Counted from the first letter of the stretch, positions 31,519-44,532 are shown. The stretch is 64,000 nt of DNA from Clusia tigrina (GCA_920105625.2 OV050030.1:321828531-321892530); one strand, 5' to 3'. A program made the numbers and translations. The notes: generated by a model from the letters alone, not told the origin.

Positions 31519-32208
31519 TTTGTCTTCTGATTTCCATATTCGGCACACACACTATTATGTACCCCATGAATATTTCTGCCAATTTTTATTCCGCTGGCAT
31601 CAATACGAGCATACGTAGGCTAATTTTAATTTTAAACCAGAAATTCCTTATATCGAAAGTGGGCGTATCTTTTCCCTTATCAACCCCATTTTTTGGAGAT
31701 AGCTTTATAGTGTCCACATGTCCATTTCCGTAAAATTTCGTCCGAAAATCTCCACCAGATCTGAAGTTATTATTATTTCTTAATAGTGGGCGTGGCAGTT
31801 AATATATACAGCCCACTTTTTTCATAGAGTTTAGTAAGACCCGCATCTCTATAACTGCCAAATTGCGTCACGATTCCATCAATCGGACCGAAGTTATAGT
31901 CATTTTGAAAAAGGTGAAAAAATTTGCTTATAAGGGAGATAGGCGTGGTCTTTGTCCAAATCGGCCCATATAGCAATCAGGTTCTGTATCTTTGTCCAGA
32001 CTATACTTTTGCAAAATTTCATTAAAATAGCTCTAACGGCCGGACAGACGGACGGACAAAATATAAATTGCTTAGAAAGTGATTTTGATCATATATGTAT
32101 ATATACTCGTATGTCCATACCTACCAAGCCTCCTTCTTGAAATTGCAACCCTTCTTAAAAGCACAAAATTAGTATACCCTATTTACCTTTTTTAAAGGTA
32201 AAGGGTAT
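31519..32208 (-). repeat. Unclassified interspersed repeat, copy A
   Basis: Inverted relative to, and clearly related to, 42343-43278. Shared landmarks are GTCCGTCCGTCTGTCCG-type tracts, TGGGCGTGG blocks, CAAAATTTCATTAA and a terminal AAAGGTAAAGGGTAT (32194-32208). No coding capacity. The left end is truncated against the hAT fragment. Confidence 0.7.
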
Positions 32209-35190
32209 AAACATCTCCACTCCAACTATAATAAACCGAGAAACCACAAAAGAACAAATAAAATACGAGAGTCCGCTCTCAAAAAACAATAAAACCATAT
32301 TTCAACTCACTGTTCCAGCAAAGCATTCTCAAAAGAACACTCAGTCTACAAATGTAAAGAAAGCATTTATAGAATCACTCAGCTCTGATTCAGAACGGGA
32401 TATAGACAATCTCTCTTAATGGTATAACACTATACGATATTTGAGGAAATTACACTGGTTAAATTATAGTCAGTGGAATCTAAATGGATACCGAAATAAT
32501 TACAATGAGCTTTGTCTACTGACACGTAATCAGAACGCTAAAATAATCGCAATTCAAGAAACCCATCTCAAATCAAATCCACACCATAGCATTATTCCTA
32601 AAAACTTCTCCTATTATGGTAAAAACGACATTGAACATAACGCTACAGCTAAGAGAGGAGTTGCTCTTATAATCTCCATCTCAATTCAACATGAAACTAT
32701 AATCGTCAATTCTCCAATACTAGCAATAGCAGCCAAAATCCAAACTCACACACCCTTTACTACAGTTAACATATATAGCTTTCCTTCAGATATCCTGTCG
32801 GAAAATGACTTACATAACCTGCTATCCAGCATTAACTCACCGATACTACTTCTTGGAGATTTCAACACCTGGAGTCCACTATGGGGATCAAAATATATAC
32901 AAAACAACAGTTTTATTATATTAAACGACAAATCACCCACACACTTCTCCACACATTCAACTCTAACACATGTGGATCTAACTATGTGCACTCCACCATT
33001 AGACTTGTCAATTAAATGGTCAGTTATTCATGACTTACACGGAAGTGATCATTTACCAATATTGCTCACTTTATTCAACGACATCTCACAATCTATTGGA
33101 CATAGTACACCCAGATACAAATTATACTACTCCGTATTGCAAACATTTCAAACTGCAATACAAAAACACTTCTCCAACCTACCAGCAGGTACTGATATAA
33201 AGAATAAAGCAGCTATCCTACTGAAAAAAATTAAAAATAGTGCGAATGAATCCATTTCCAAAACTACGCATAATAAATTTAGGAATACAGTTTATTGGAG
33301 GAACGACACATTAGCTCAACTTAGATCCAATAAGAATAATCTGTGGAAAATAGTAAAACAAAATCCCACTAGTGATAACATCTTAAACTATAAAAGAGCT
33401 AATGCTAGATTTAAAAGAGAAGCAACAATCTACAAAAGAACATCATTTATGGAACTAACAAAAGATATTAACTACAATACGCCATCAAAAATCTTTTGGG
33501 ATAAAGGTAAAATCTTGTACGGAAAAAATATGACAAACAACATCCACGTTATAAACCATAGATGGGAACCAAGTTTCTACATCAAAAGATATATCTGAGA
33601 AATTTTTTAATAAATCGAAAAATACGGGTCAAGGTGAATCAGATGGTGTCGGAACTTTGGCCTCTTGATAACGGCATACCCCAAAGTTCCCCGTGTTCTG
33701 ATAGCTTTTGATAAACTTAGCCGGATTATAAATGAACATAAATTCTTTCAAACACAAAATATACGCAGATGATTTATACATATTTTCTAAAGTACAAAAC
33801 ATAACCGATTTTAAAACAGAATTGCAAACACTTTTTTACAAAATTCTTGCTTGGTGTCAAATTAGTGTCACAAAAATATCAAAAGAAACATCCAAACACC
33901 TCCACATTTGCAAAAAACGTAACTGCGATAGCCTAAATATTTATTTAGATATGCATAAACTAACTGATGTAACAAAATTAAAAATATTAGGCTTAATCTT
34001 TAGTAGTAACTATCTTTGGAATGAACAAATTTAATACTTAACCAAGGCATTAAATGATAGAATATTGTAAAATGTGCAAAATTGTAAAATGTCTAAGCCA
34101 CATGAAATTAGAGTGTAATATTAACATACTTATAAATATCGTCAAATCAACTATCCTATCTAAAATAGATTCTGGGCTCCCAATCTACGGTAATACATCA
34201 AAAAATAACCTAAACAAACTGTCTTCATCGCAGCCAGATTGGCACTTGGAGCCTTCCGCACAACCCCTATAACTAACATCCTTCCAGAAACCGGATTGCC
34301 AACTCTTCAAAACAGACAACTACAACTTACCGAACGTATGATCGTCAAACTTACCAACTCAAATGGATCCATATTAAATAAAGCACTGACTAACCTGCTT
34401 AAAAGGAAAAAATGCAACCGTAAGAAATCAGCGGTACAAAGGGTAGCTGCCATGGCGAAACAATTGGATGTTAAACTTAATCTCAAGACCACACCTACCC
34501 TAAAAGCGCCGCCGTGGACACTTCAAACAGATTCAATCATACTTGAACTAACAAATCACCATAAGGAAAACACGCCGCACGATATATTCGCAAGAGAATT
34601 CTTAGTGATTCGCAACCAACACCAAAACTGGAACATATTATTCACTGATGGATTAAAATCTGAAAACGCCGTTGGATTCAGTGTTGTAGACGAAAAAAAC
34701 ATAATTATGTATATACTTCCAGCATATGCATCCGTTTTCTCAGCCGAAGCCGAAGCAATACTTCAAGCAATACTCATAGCCAAATCCAGCAAAATGAAAA
34801 CTTTAATTTGCACAGACTCTCTCTCGACGCATTTAGCATTAAAAAACGTAAACAACAATGACAACACAATATCTCACATCAGGGATATAATCATTACAAG
34901 CCAAAAGAACATCAAAGTTGTATGGACACCCAGCCACGTTGGAATTCATGGTAACACTTTAGCTGATTCAGCGGCAAAACCAGCATCAAATTCCCCTCAT
35001 TAGCTAACAAACTTTACCAACATAAAAAAAAAACTGTCGACAACCTCTACGTTCAGACCATTAGACATAACTGGACTGAACATGCACATTCCTACATATC
35101 TATAAACCCCAACCAAATTATTCCCCGGTTCTCAACTACGATCTCTAGAAGACAATTTATACTAAATTCCGACTTGCCCACACACGGCTA
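32209..35190 (+). mobile_element. I-clade non-LTR retrotransposon, decayed
   Basis: Endonuclease, part of reverse transcriptase and RNase H in the order of the Drosophila I factor. A deletion removes most of the RT fingers and palm. No poly(A) or TAA tail was found. It lies directly against copy A of the unclassified repeat. Confidence 0.82.
32441..35003 (+). pseudogene. I-like ORF2 (endonuclease, RT, RNase H)
   Basis: Endonuclease at 32441-33100: QWNLNGYRNNYNEL, IAIQETHLK, LLLGDFNTWSPLWGSK and GSDHLPILL, all active-site strands present. A long intact frame ends at 33598. After a deletion, GIPQSSP and YADD (33762-33773) mark RT motifs. RNase H at about 34630-34990 has FTDG, AEAEAI, CTDSLST and HGNTLADSAAK, so all four acidic/His positions are visible. 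At least three frame breaks. Confidence 0.88.
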
Positions 35191-35830
35191 ACACATATAA
35201 AACATTTTTAGCGGTATAGTCGCTTTTGGCTAAATAGCGATTCCCCAGTATTTTTGAATAGTCCAGATATTGTTCTTTTGTGTTATTATAGACAGCAGAT
35301 ACTACTATTTGTCCTTTCGCGTATTTTAGTACTATTGTGGTCGCTTGAAGGTTTTCCTTTTTATATGAGTCAAGTTTAATGTATATCAGATTTTTTTTGA
35401 TAATGACTTCAGCTTTGTTGTCAGGATGATTTGTGTAATGGATGTCAAAGTTAGGGAAATTAACATATATTTTGTCTATAAATTAACTCTATTGAATTAT
35501 TTATTTAGAAATTCTTCACTTCTAGTTCATGGCGCGACAGTCCATTTGCATTCCATATTGCCAAATTCATCTTTCATCTCGTTCATCTATTTTGCATACA
35601 AGCATAGTTACTATATACACTGGGCATTAGATTTATTAGTTTTTTCATCATTGTTTTTAATTCGTATAGATCGTCATTGTTTGATAGTATTTCAGAAGTG
35701 TTGTTCCTTTTTATATGATTTGACTCCTGTCATATTGTTTCCATTTGTGCAGCTTGAGCGTACGATATATCAGAAATGATATTCATTTTTTTAAAGAAGA
35801 TGAAGCAGCGTTTTCGTTTATGAACACCTC
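35191..35830 (-). pseudogene. Jockey-like fragment (ORF1 end and endonuclease)
   Basis: Minus strand: ISYAQAAQMETI and ELKTMMKKLINLM match a Jockey ORF1 tail. Leftwards TNHPDNKAEVIIKKNLIYIK, VVSAVYNNTKEQ and NRYLAKSDYTAKN match the middle of a Jockey endonuclease (compare 21505-22200). It is full of stops and both ends are lost. Confidence 0.65.
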
Positions 35831-35979
35831 ACATTTTATATTTTTTAATAGCCGCCGTTATCATTCTCGTCATTTGGTGGGCAAGCAGGGCAAATTTTTC
35901 ATTTGAGTCCCCAGGATCAATAACGAATAACTTGTATACAGAAATAGATTGTAACGTTGCAGATATAAGCCTTTCAGAA
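35831..35979 (-). pseudogene. Unassigned short coding remnant
   Basis: Minus strand YKLFVIDPGDSNEKFALLAH then QMTRMITAAIKKYKM and a stop at 35829-35831. It looks protein-like and ends next to the L2 inverted repeat. The family is not recognised. Confidence 0.3.
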
Positions 35980-36531
<552 letters not shown>

Positions 36532-36552
36532 CTATGAATATATATACGAGTA

Positions 36553-36587
<35 letters not shown>

Positions 36588-36650
36588 GTTATTACTTCTT
36601 GATTGACGATCAAGGCGCTGCTCTTTTAACGCTTTCCAGTCGCTGCGGCG

Positions 36651-36689
36651 CACAGTGTCGTGATTTCATACAAACGGTGGCCAAAAATA
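36651..36689 (+). other. Transib left end: RSS-like heptamer, 23-bp spacer, nonamer
   Basis: Heptamer CACAGTG (36651-36657, identical to the consensus V(D)J heptamer), 23-bp spacer (36658-36680) and A-rich nonamer CCAAAAATA (36681-36689), compared with the vertebrate ACAAAAACC. Confidence 0.85.
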
Positions 36690-37194
36690 GAAGGAGTTAA
36701 CATAGAAAGATGAAAATTGGTACACATTGCTTTTATACATAGGAAAGAAAAAAAACGAAGTTTTGTAAAATTCGGTCAAAGGACTCGCCTACCTCCCATA
36801 TATCCTGAAACGAAAAAAGCTTATATTTTCCAAAATTGTTGTTGGAATTGAACTATATTTGACTCGATTTGTCTCTAATATATTACTGGTAACTGTGTTA
36901 AGTTATATGCAATTATCTCAAAGGACATGCCCACCTCCCATATATCCTTGAATGAATATATCAAAGATTAAAAAAACCTCTAAATTATTAATAAGGTACA
37001 GTATTAAGTCTTTATTACAATCAACTCTGCTTTGTTTTCTCGTGTGCATTAGTCGTGGAATTTTAATTATTATAATAATAAAACCTATATTATAATAAGA
37101 GCAAAATTTTACGAATTTTATTTATTTAACATAACATATTTAATATATATACATACAAAAATTATTTATAGATATTACAGGCAATCAAAATATA
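36690..37194 (-). other. Transib 3' untranslated part
   Basis: About 500 bp, AT-rich, with two copies of a short block (GGAC then CCACCTCCCATATATCCT or close variant). No gene seen. Confidence 0.5.
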
Positions 37195-38990
37195 TTAACA
37201 ATTATCACTGTCATCACTCTCAGATTCTACCAAATTCGCTGTGTTTATGTCGTTAAATCTTTCTTTTGTAACTAAATACTCTTTCAGATCATTTAAATCA
37301 CTTTTTCTTAAAAGTATTTTCTGACTATGCATCGAAATTGATGGCTCTGACTGCAGAATAAGATAATTTATGAGGTCTCTCATGGAGGCAATCCTACTTA
37401 TTTTTCTCGTATGTTTTAATCTTGCATTTCTTATAATTTTATGACTTGATTCTATTGCTTCTTCTGATAACATTCCAATGGGAATAGTGGAATATTTAAT
37501 AAAATCTAGACCATGAACTAGAATTTGATGCACAGTTGAAGGCATATAATACCAAGAATATAATTCGAAATATAAAAGTGCAGTGTCTTTTAAAAGCGTT
37601 TCAAAAATTGATGTATTTATATAATGACCACTTGAAAGTGTTCTTAAAATAATAGAAGAATTTTGCTTGAATACTTCTCTTTTGCTCACCAACCTGATCT
37701 TTATTTTCTTTTCCTACCACTCTCCATTTCTTTATAGGCAGTTTGTAAGAAATATGCAAAATGCATTCAAAACATTTAATCCATGCATGTAATGTCGACA
37801 ATCCATATTGATAGCACTGCTCATTCACAGGCCTTTCGAAAATCGATAAGCTGTTCATTTCGGATGGCTTAGCTCGACATAAAGCACAAGTTGAACTACT
37901 ACTGTTTCCACTTAATACATTTAAAACTGCACCATCTATCATCGTCAATTGCATTTTATAATGAACATTAAGATTTTTTTTTTTTGAAATGTAATTATAT
38001 GTATCTAGACCTTCAATTTCTGTATTTATGCTATCCCTTACTGATTTGATTACATTTGGATTCTCCTTTGTAAAAATAATTTTAAGTGGTCTACATTACC
38101 TCCACGACGAATGTTTATCATTTTCCCAAACTACTTGATCATCTGCCCAATCCAACAAGCGTAAAGGAACGAAAGAAGTAACAAACATAAATTCATCACT
38201 ACCTTCCTCATTTTCAAATTTTTGTTTGTATACACTATGACCACTACTGCCGTCAAATCCCCACTTGCATTCCAGGACTATATCATTTTTGGTATTAATA
38301 TCATGAACATCTAAAATGCTTCTTACAGTTTTGTCTAAAATCTTTTGTAAGGGTACCTCTGCAGAAGATTCTGTTATTTGAATGTCATCAGGCAAAATCT
38401 TTTTTTTAGCATCTGCAATCATATAGTATGATGGGAAGCAATCTTCGTGAATAGAATTTACTACTCTTCTCATCATATTGTACTCCCTCATGGATAAATC
38501 CATATCAATGTATAATGCTAGAGCACTTTCAACAGAAATTTTCTCATTAGTGTTTGAACCTGTTACCCTTTCTGCGGCTTTTTTAAGAGCTTCAGATGAA
38601 GTAGAAGCGACAAGTTCTTCCACACGCCTCCTTTTTGTTCACATTGAACCCGCCTGATAAGAAACTTTCGGTCGGCCTCTACCACTTGTACTTGCTTCCT
38701 AATTTGGTATAACATAATTTAGTTTTATTGCAAAACCAAAACTTTACACGGATACTTACATTACAAATGATTCCACAAAATAATTCGCTATCTAGCCAGT
38801 CACTCAACTCAGTTTCAAATCTGTCTCTAATGCGATGATATTTAGACCAATTGTTAGAAAATTTTAATAGAGTCAGCTGTATTTTCTGTTGTTCACTTTC
38901 TAATAATACGCGTTTCAAATGCTATTCTACAAAATCTTTAACATGATGCTTAACATCGCAGGGTCTGTTTTGCTTTATCTCTAGCCACAA
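37195..38990 (-). pseudogene. Transib (RAG1-like) transposase, broken
   Basis: Minus strand, at least two exons. Exon one (about 38990-38761) ends at a GTAAGT donor after LFCGIICN; the next starts after TTAG at about 38699 (EASTSGRGRPKVSYQ). Then SALALYIDMDLSMREYNMMR, the first catalytic Asp in CKWGFDGSSGHS (38252-38254), FVTSFVPLRLL, TMIDGAVLNVL and a CALC zinc pair (37877-37888). HAWIKCFECILHISYKLP follows, then IGMLSEEAIESSHK (third acidic position near 37452). CxxC and the SE..ES.K helix parallel RAG1. Stops at about 38653 and 38096 and frameshifts near 37970 and 37640 inactivate it. The segment expected to hold the second catalytic Asp seems deleted near the last frameshift. Confidence 0.8.
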
Positions 38991-39519
38991 TTGAAAAATA
39001 GTACGAATCCGCAACGAGGTTGACACTAAAAAACAATCATAAAAGAAATTTGTGCAAAATCGAGCAGCTGAATTTTAAATATATTAAAGTACATACTTGT
39101 AGCTACAAAATACCAAAAAAATTACAAAGTATTATTTTTATTTTCTTTTAAATTCTCTATGAAAGTTCGCTGTTGCTGAAAAATCTTGACAATGCCTCAC
39201 TACTACCTTTTTTCTAACTGTATCTGACATATGATCAATATTTGTATACAAAAACAGTGTTGTAATTATAAGAAAAAGCTTCACTAACAACCCTATTACA
39301 CATTTTGGTAGCCGCTACATTCAAATAATTAAATAATAATGAACATAAAATTTGGGATTTTCCATAAATTTCGTATGCTGTACACAAACCTTAACTTTGA
39401 ACTACTGTAACTTTAAAATTTATAAAAATTTCAAAAAGATATTTCAGATATCATCTAACCAGAGTGTTTAAAAACATTTTTTTAAAAACATACGTTCAAA
39501 TTCTAACATTGACGTTAAC
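38991..39519 (-). other. Transib 5' region
   Basis: About 530 bp upstream of the recognisable transposase. It may hold an additional exon or promoter; nothing can be assigned. Confidence 0.4.
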
Positions 39520-39547
39520 CATTTTTGGCCACCCTCGCGACACAGTG
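39520..39547 (-). other. Transib right end: RSS-like heptamer, 12-bp spacer, nonamer
   Basis: Read inward on the minus strand: CACTGTG (39547-39541), spacer TCGCGAGGGTGG (12 bp, 39540-39529) and nonamer CCAAAAATG (39528-39520). Same nonamer core as the left end but with a 12-bp spacer. Confidence 0.85.
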
Positions 39548-39637
39548 CGGCGCATGCATAAAGAAATAATAAATTCCCCCATGACTATAGGCTAATGATC
39601 ATATAGGCTGTTAGCTTTATATAAAATTAGCATTTAA

Positions 39638-41836
39638 AAGTTATTATCGCTGAGTCTTCTGGAACGGTTTACAATCCCTGCGAAAGAAAATAGCCGTTCA
39701 ACAGGTGCAGAGAAGGGTAATGGGATGTTGTATTTTAAAAACACTTTTTAATCGCCGAGTAATTTCTAAGACAGTTTGTTGTTGTGTCTCCTTCGACAAA
39801 ATATAAAATTGTTTCCTTTAGAAAGCTTTCCGTATCAGTGGAAACACACTCTACGCCAGCATCTGTTTAAGATAAGTTGATATACAAATGAGTGTTAAAG
39901 GCGAAATTAATTGTGAAAACTTTACCATTACTCTCTTCCCCGAAATCAAGGAATGATTTTTGCGGTGTTTGAGGCATAACACGAGTTTCCAGGTCACATA
40001 TTTTCCCATATGTCGTCACATAGGTGTTAAACATTTTTTTATGTCCTCTTCCGTATGTGCTGATACGGTTTCTAAGAGAGCTTTTACATATCTTAGTTTT
40101 ATTTCTGGCACAGATATAGCCGCCACGACAGTATCCCAGGCTTCAGGCTGCACCAAGAAATATGTCTCAAATCTCTTGAGCAAAGCTTCCTGCATTCTCT
40201 CGTTTACTGCGGCTAAGTACATAAAGCTCGCAGGCTCTAAACGACGCATTTTTAGTCTTAAAGAAACTAAAGCAAGGACAAAATAGCCAAAATAATGGTA
40301 TTTTCGCCTTGTAAAAAATCAATTGCTTCAGCTATAGGTCCCATAAGCTTTATGTATTCCTCCAAACATGCAAGCTCATCATTAAGAACTGTTGGAATTC
40401 CTAATCGATAGCACAATTCGGCAATGTTCGGTTTATGTTCCAGCAACTTTTTAACGGCGTCGTAAACAGAGTTCCATCTTGTTACGCATGGAGTTGGCAA
40501 ATTTGCGTTTATTACTGCCCTTATTGTTTCAGCTGATTTTGGTATGTTGCATTTGTTCCATATCTGTGTGCATCTATTGAAAAAACCAGAATAAGATGAA
40601 GAAAGTATGCCGTTGGAAAAACTTATTTTTACATATTGAAAGACCTTCTATTAATATCTTTTACATCAATAGAATTAATAATTTTGTTGAAGTCAGTTGT
40701 GGGCAGGAGATTCAAAGTGTGGCTCGCACAACGAAAATGCCTTGATAGCCGTGGAGGCGTTACTGAACGAAATTCGAGACTTGAAACATTCATCGAGTCA
40801 TCTGAAGTAGAGCCAGAGTCGGATTCCTCATCAATTTTATGTTCATTTATAGAGCCTAAATCAATGAATCAAAATCAACAATAGCATTTTTATGTTGGAA
40901 ATAAATAACCATATCACTTACTCCATTCAACTCCAAATTCTTTAAATGCCTTCACAAAATTAGACCCATTGTCAGTGATCGTATAAACAAATTTTTCCTC
41001 AGGTATTTTATACTGATTATTGATGTCGCATATCATCTTTGTTACACGATCAAACGAATGTGTCCCCGTAAACCGTCGGCAAGCCAGTGCTGCAGATTTC
41101 CTGGTAAAATTATCATCCAGCCAATGGCAAGTGTAACCCAACAATGATTTTTTTCCACTTGACCACACATCAGCAGTTACGCACACGTAATCAATTTTAT
41201 CGATCTCGATTACAAGCTTTGCGACGTATTCATTGTGGCTTTCTAGAAGTAATCTTGTAATTGATCGCCTACTTGGAATACTTCTGCCAGATAATAATTG
41301 TTTAAAGCTTTTTGTTTTAACAATGGACAAGGGAGACGCAGTTTCGGAAATAAAATTCAAAATGTCCCTGTTAAAAGTACATCTGCGACCGGCACTTTGC
41401 CTTTCTTCATCTTTTTTTAAGTTGAAGGCGCCAAGTTTTTGGGGATGCTCATTTTTTAAATGTTTCATGAAATTTGAGCTTACACGCAGCGATCCTTTGA
41501 CCTTTTTGCCACAAAATTGGCAAACAGCAATCAAGCCACACATTTTTCTTTGATGGGGAGTTGTATTCATCTACATTTTAATAATATTTTCAACCGTTAA
41601 ATCAAAAATTATCACATGTTTTTTTAAATTTACCTTCTCCACAATTTTTAAAAATTCTTCGTTAAATAGAACCCTATTAACACCAATCAGTTCGTCATTC
41701 AAATCTGGCGTACTCTTTTCACTTTGCTGACCCAAAAAGGTGAGCACCGACTATTGGAACAAGTTGGGGGATCTTGTTCCCAAATATAGTCTGGATCCTT
41801 AATTGAATCGTCGCTTCCAAAAGCATTTTCACTCAT
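39638..41836 (-). pseudogene. hAT transposase with introns, broken
   Basis: Minus strand. Exon 1 from about 41836 (MSENAFGSDDSIKDPDYIWE) to a GTAAAT donor near 41632. Exon 2 (41570-40917) holds a BED-type zinc finger (CQFCGKKVKGS ... HLKNEH) and the hAT catalytic region (VCVTADVWSS, ITDNGSNFVKAF). Exon 3 near 40860 has RHFRCASHTLNLL. Exon 4 from about 40578 has PTPCVTRWNSVYDAV, and the end has ERLFSFAG, the hAT dimerisation motif, with a stop near 39638. Introns have GT/AG ends. A frameshift near 40270 and others near 40016 inactivate it. It lies between L2 and the right end, as expected if it is the enzyme for these termini. Confidence 0.85.
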
Positions 41837-42342
41837 TATTAGAAATATTTCCGAAAAACTAAAAGCAAAATTTTACTTCAAATTCACTTCACGTGTAACT
41901 TTTTTAATCACTTTATCGCAAATGATAGAACTGTTAGAACATATAAAAATAAGTAAGGAGTTTTAATCGGTCGAGGTCGGCTTTAAAAGACCTTTCGTCT
42001 TTGGCATTAAACAAACCTAGCCCATTTTGGTAGTGTAACATGATTAAAATGTAAGATATAGGCTTCAAATAGTATATTTGATTGATATACGAGTATTTAT
42101 GTATAAGTTAATGCAAGTAAGTCTCCAACTGCATTAAAACTAGCCACAGGCTGCAATGAGCGGATTCAATGCTCTCTCGCTGGCTGGGGAAAAGTAGTGC
42201 TCGCGACAAACTACCTAAGTGGCATCTGCAGCTCTCTTCGCATAACGTCATGTGGAACGAAGGTCAGCGAAGGTCACGTAGGCCTTTCTTTTAAAGGGTT
42301 TCTGTAGTTTTTAGTACTTTTTAGTTTTAAGCTCTCTTAGTT
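41837..42342 (-). other. 5' side of hAT transposase
   Basis: 506 bp upstream of the transposase start. No coding signal. It may include the promoter. Confidence 0.4.
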
Positions 42343-43278
42343 ATACCCTTTACCTTTAAAAAAGGTAAATAGGGTATACTAACTTTGTGCTTTTGAGAGG
42401 GCTTGGAATTTCGAGAAGGAGGCATGGTAGGTATAGACATATATCTATACAGATATGATCAGAATCACTTTCTAAGCAATTTTTATTTTGTCCGTCCGTC
42501 TGTCCGTCTGTGGCCTTTTTTTTCTACACCGTTAGAGCTATCTTAATGAAATTTTGCAAAAGTATAGTCTGGACAAAGATACAGAACCAGATTGCTATAT
42601 GGACCGATTTGGACAAAGACCACGCCTACCTCCCATATAAGGAACTTTTTTCACCTTTTTTAAAATGACTATAATTTCGGTCCAATTGACGGAATCGTGA
42701 CATTATTTGGCAGTCATGAGGATGTGGGTCCTACTAAACACTGCACAAAAAGTGGGCGGTGTATATAAACTGCCACGTCCACTATTAAGATCTGGTAGAG
42801 ATTTTCGGACGAAATTTTACGGGAATGAACATGTGGACATTACAAAGCTATCTGCAACAAATGGGGCTGATCAGAGAAAAGACACGCCCACTTTTGATAT
42901 AGGGAACTTTCGGATCTAAAATTAAAATTAGGCTACCTATGCTCGTATTGATGCCAGCGGAATAAAAATTGGCAGAAATATACATGGGAAGGTCGCAGGT
43001 ACTAACATTAAACACCACACAAAAAATGGGCGTGCTATTTCTACAGCTACGCCCACTATTCACATATTATTATAACTTAAGACCTATATAATATTTTTGG
43101 ACGAAATTTTATATTTGTACGTAAATGGGCCCTACAAAGCCATACACAAGAAATGGGGTCGCTATAATCAATTCAAGGTTCCATACCGCAATTTAACGTA
43201 GATATGCTCCTAATGATGATTTATGAAGAAAACATCCCAATTGTTGAACTCGCACTCACAAGAAAAGGTAAAGGGTAT
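42343..43278 (+). repeat. Unclassified interspersed repeat, copy B (936 bp)
   Basis: Ends are inverted: ATACCCTTTACCTTT at 42343 and AAAAGGTAAAGGGTAT at 43263-43278. A second palindrome follows the left end (AAAGGTAAATAGGGTATAC). Inside, GTCCGTCCGTCTGTCCG and several TGGGCGTGG/CCACGCC blocks occur, as in copy A. A hairpin GTCGG...CCGAC lies just outside at 43285-43302. No coding capacity. Confidence 0.7.
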
Positions 43279-43710
43279 TTCGTAGTCGGTCTAACCCGAC
43301 TTCTTTACTCGTTTTATTGTTAAGTCTATCTGCGACAGACATATTTATTTTGTAAGAAATTAGTTTCATTCAAATAATAAATTAAAATAAATAATAAAAA
43401 CAAAAGGTAAAATTTATTAATTTGTATATTTTATTTATTAATATCGCCGCACAGTTTTACATTGGATACACGTCTAGACGTTTCAAAAATAGATTTCTTA
43501 TCACTTATTACTTGACGTAGGTATGTACGTGCATTAATGTTTGCAACACAAAAACAAATTGCCTTCGAAATCTATTCGCATTATATATACCTGCATATTT
43601 TGTAACACATGTTCTTTCTTTTTAATCGAAGAAAATATATAAATATGTATGTGGGTATATGTACTCGTATGTACCTAAACTACATATTTACTAAGTTGAA
43701 AGAAAAGAAA
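43279..43710. other. AT-rich hAT interior
   Basis: 432 bp with no recognised gene or repeat, between repeat copy B and the right subterminal repeats. Confidence 0.4.
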
Positions 43711-44033
43711 CTGAAATGCATCTTCAATTAAATAGCTTTTGTGCATTTTGTGCAATAGTTTTCAGTATTCAGTAAAATTTACTGAACAATGAATTTTTTG
43801 CAGTAACCAGTAAAACTTTACTGATTACTGAAATTTTTTGCAGTACCCAGTAAAACTTTACTGATTACTGACATTTTTTGCAGTAACCAGTAAAGCTTTA
43901 CTGGTAATGAAATTTGAGTCGCATTATCAGTAAAAATTACATAATACTGTTATTTTTTCAGTAAGCAGTACCCTTTAACTGAATACTGAAACCTTTAATG
44001 CATTTCAAATATACTGCAGCATGCCCATGTATG
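43711..44033 (-). repeat. hAT-like right end R with subterminal repeats
   Basis: Inverse of L1/L2: several CAGTAAAACTTTACTG palindromes, then about 60 bp unique to this end and the 12-bp terminal repeat TGCCCATGTATG. Confidence 0.82.
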
Positions 44034-44309
44034 ATATATGGAAGCAATTGGTTGTCTTCTGTATGCAGCGCAAAATACTCGTCCCGATATCAGCTTTGCA
44101 GTCAATTAGCTCAGCCGATTTTCACAAAACCCTTTTCACCCCGAACTAAACATGTGGACATAAAGATGAAGTTCATACGAGAGAAGTTTGAGAATAGATT
44201 AGTCAAGCTGGACTACATTCCTACCAACGACATGCTGGCAGATGGCTTGACGAAAGCCGTACCTGCAATTAAGATTAAATCAATAAACGCCAAGATAGAC
44301 TTACAGTAA
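44034..44309 (+). pseudogene. copia RNase H end, 3' of the insertion
   Basis: YMEAIGCLLYAAQNTRPDISFAVN resumes the copia frame interrupted at 28239. A stop and a deletion follow, then TKHVDIKMKFIREKFENR and PTNDMLADGLTKAVP, the last RNase H motifs, ending at 44309. About 100 residues are missing between the two parts. Confidence 0.9.
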
Positions 44310-44380
44310 ATTTATGTAGCAGAATTATTTTGTAAACTCAAAATTATATATGTTTTTTTTGGCACTTTGCCAGATGTTCA

Positions 44381-44392
44381 ATTAAAGGGAAG
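44381..44392 (+). other. copia polypurine tract
   Basis: ATTAAAGGGAAG directly precedes the 3' LTR. Confidence 0.8.
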
Positions 44393-44532
44393 TATTGTAA
44401 ATAATATAAATCTGGCAACTCTATTTATCATTTTTATTCTTCTTCGCATTATATATTATGTTTCTATTTTTACTCAATAAAGTCAGTCGCCATCTTACGT
44501 TGAAACTGTGCGTGTGATTGCTCTGCTCAATA
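44393..44532 (+). repeat. copia 3' LTR (140 bp)
   Basis: TATTG...CAATA, same length as the 5' LTR with about five substitutions. Followed by GTTAC. Confidence 0.92.

Larger units (their letters stand above)
36651..39547 (-). mobile_element. Transib element, complete ends (2897 bp)
   Basis: Flanked by CGGCG at 36646-36650 and 39548-39552, the 5-bp target duplication characteristic of Transib. The left end starts CACAGTGTCG and the right end, read inward, CACTGTGTCG. Both continue to a shared GGTGGCCAAAAAT/GGGTGGCCAAAAAT block. The interior holds a minus-strand transposase with RAG1-like motifs. It sits in the hAT-like L2 copy just right of the TA array. Confidence 0.93.

Noticed and set aside
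32441..33598. 385-codon frame as a host gene
   Set aside because: It is an I-type endonuclease followed by RT and RNase H remnants, so it belongs to a retrotransposon.
36651..39547. Calling the Transib gene a domesticated RAG1 gene
   Set aside because: It has its own ends and target duplication and is broken by stops and frameshifts, so it is a transposon copy, not a host recombinase.
42343..43302. Calling the unclassified repeat a Helitron from the GTCGG/CCGAC hairpin
   Set aside because: No CTRR end follows the hairpin at the right distance and no 5' TC start is evident.
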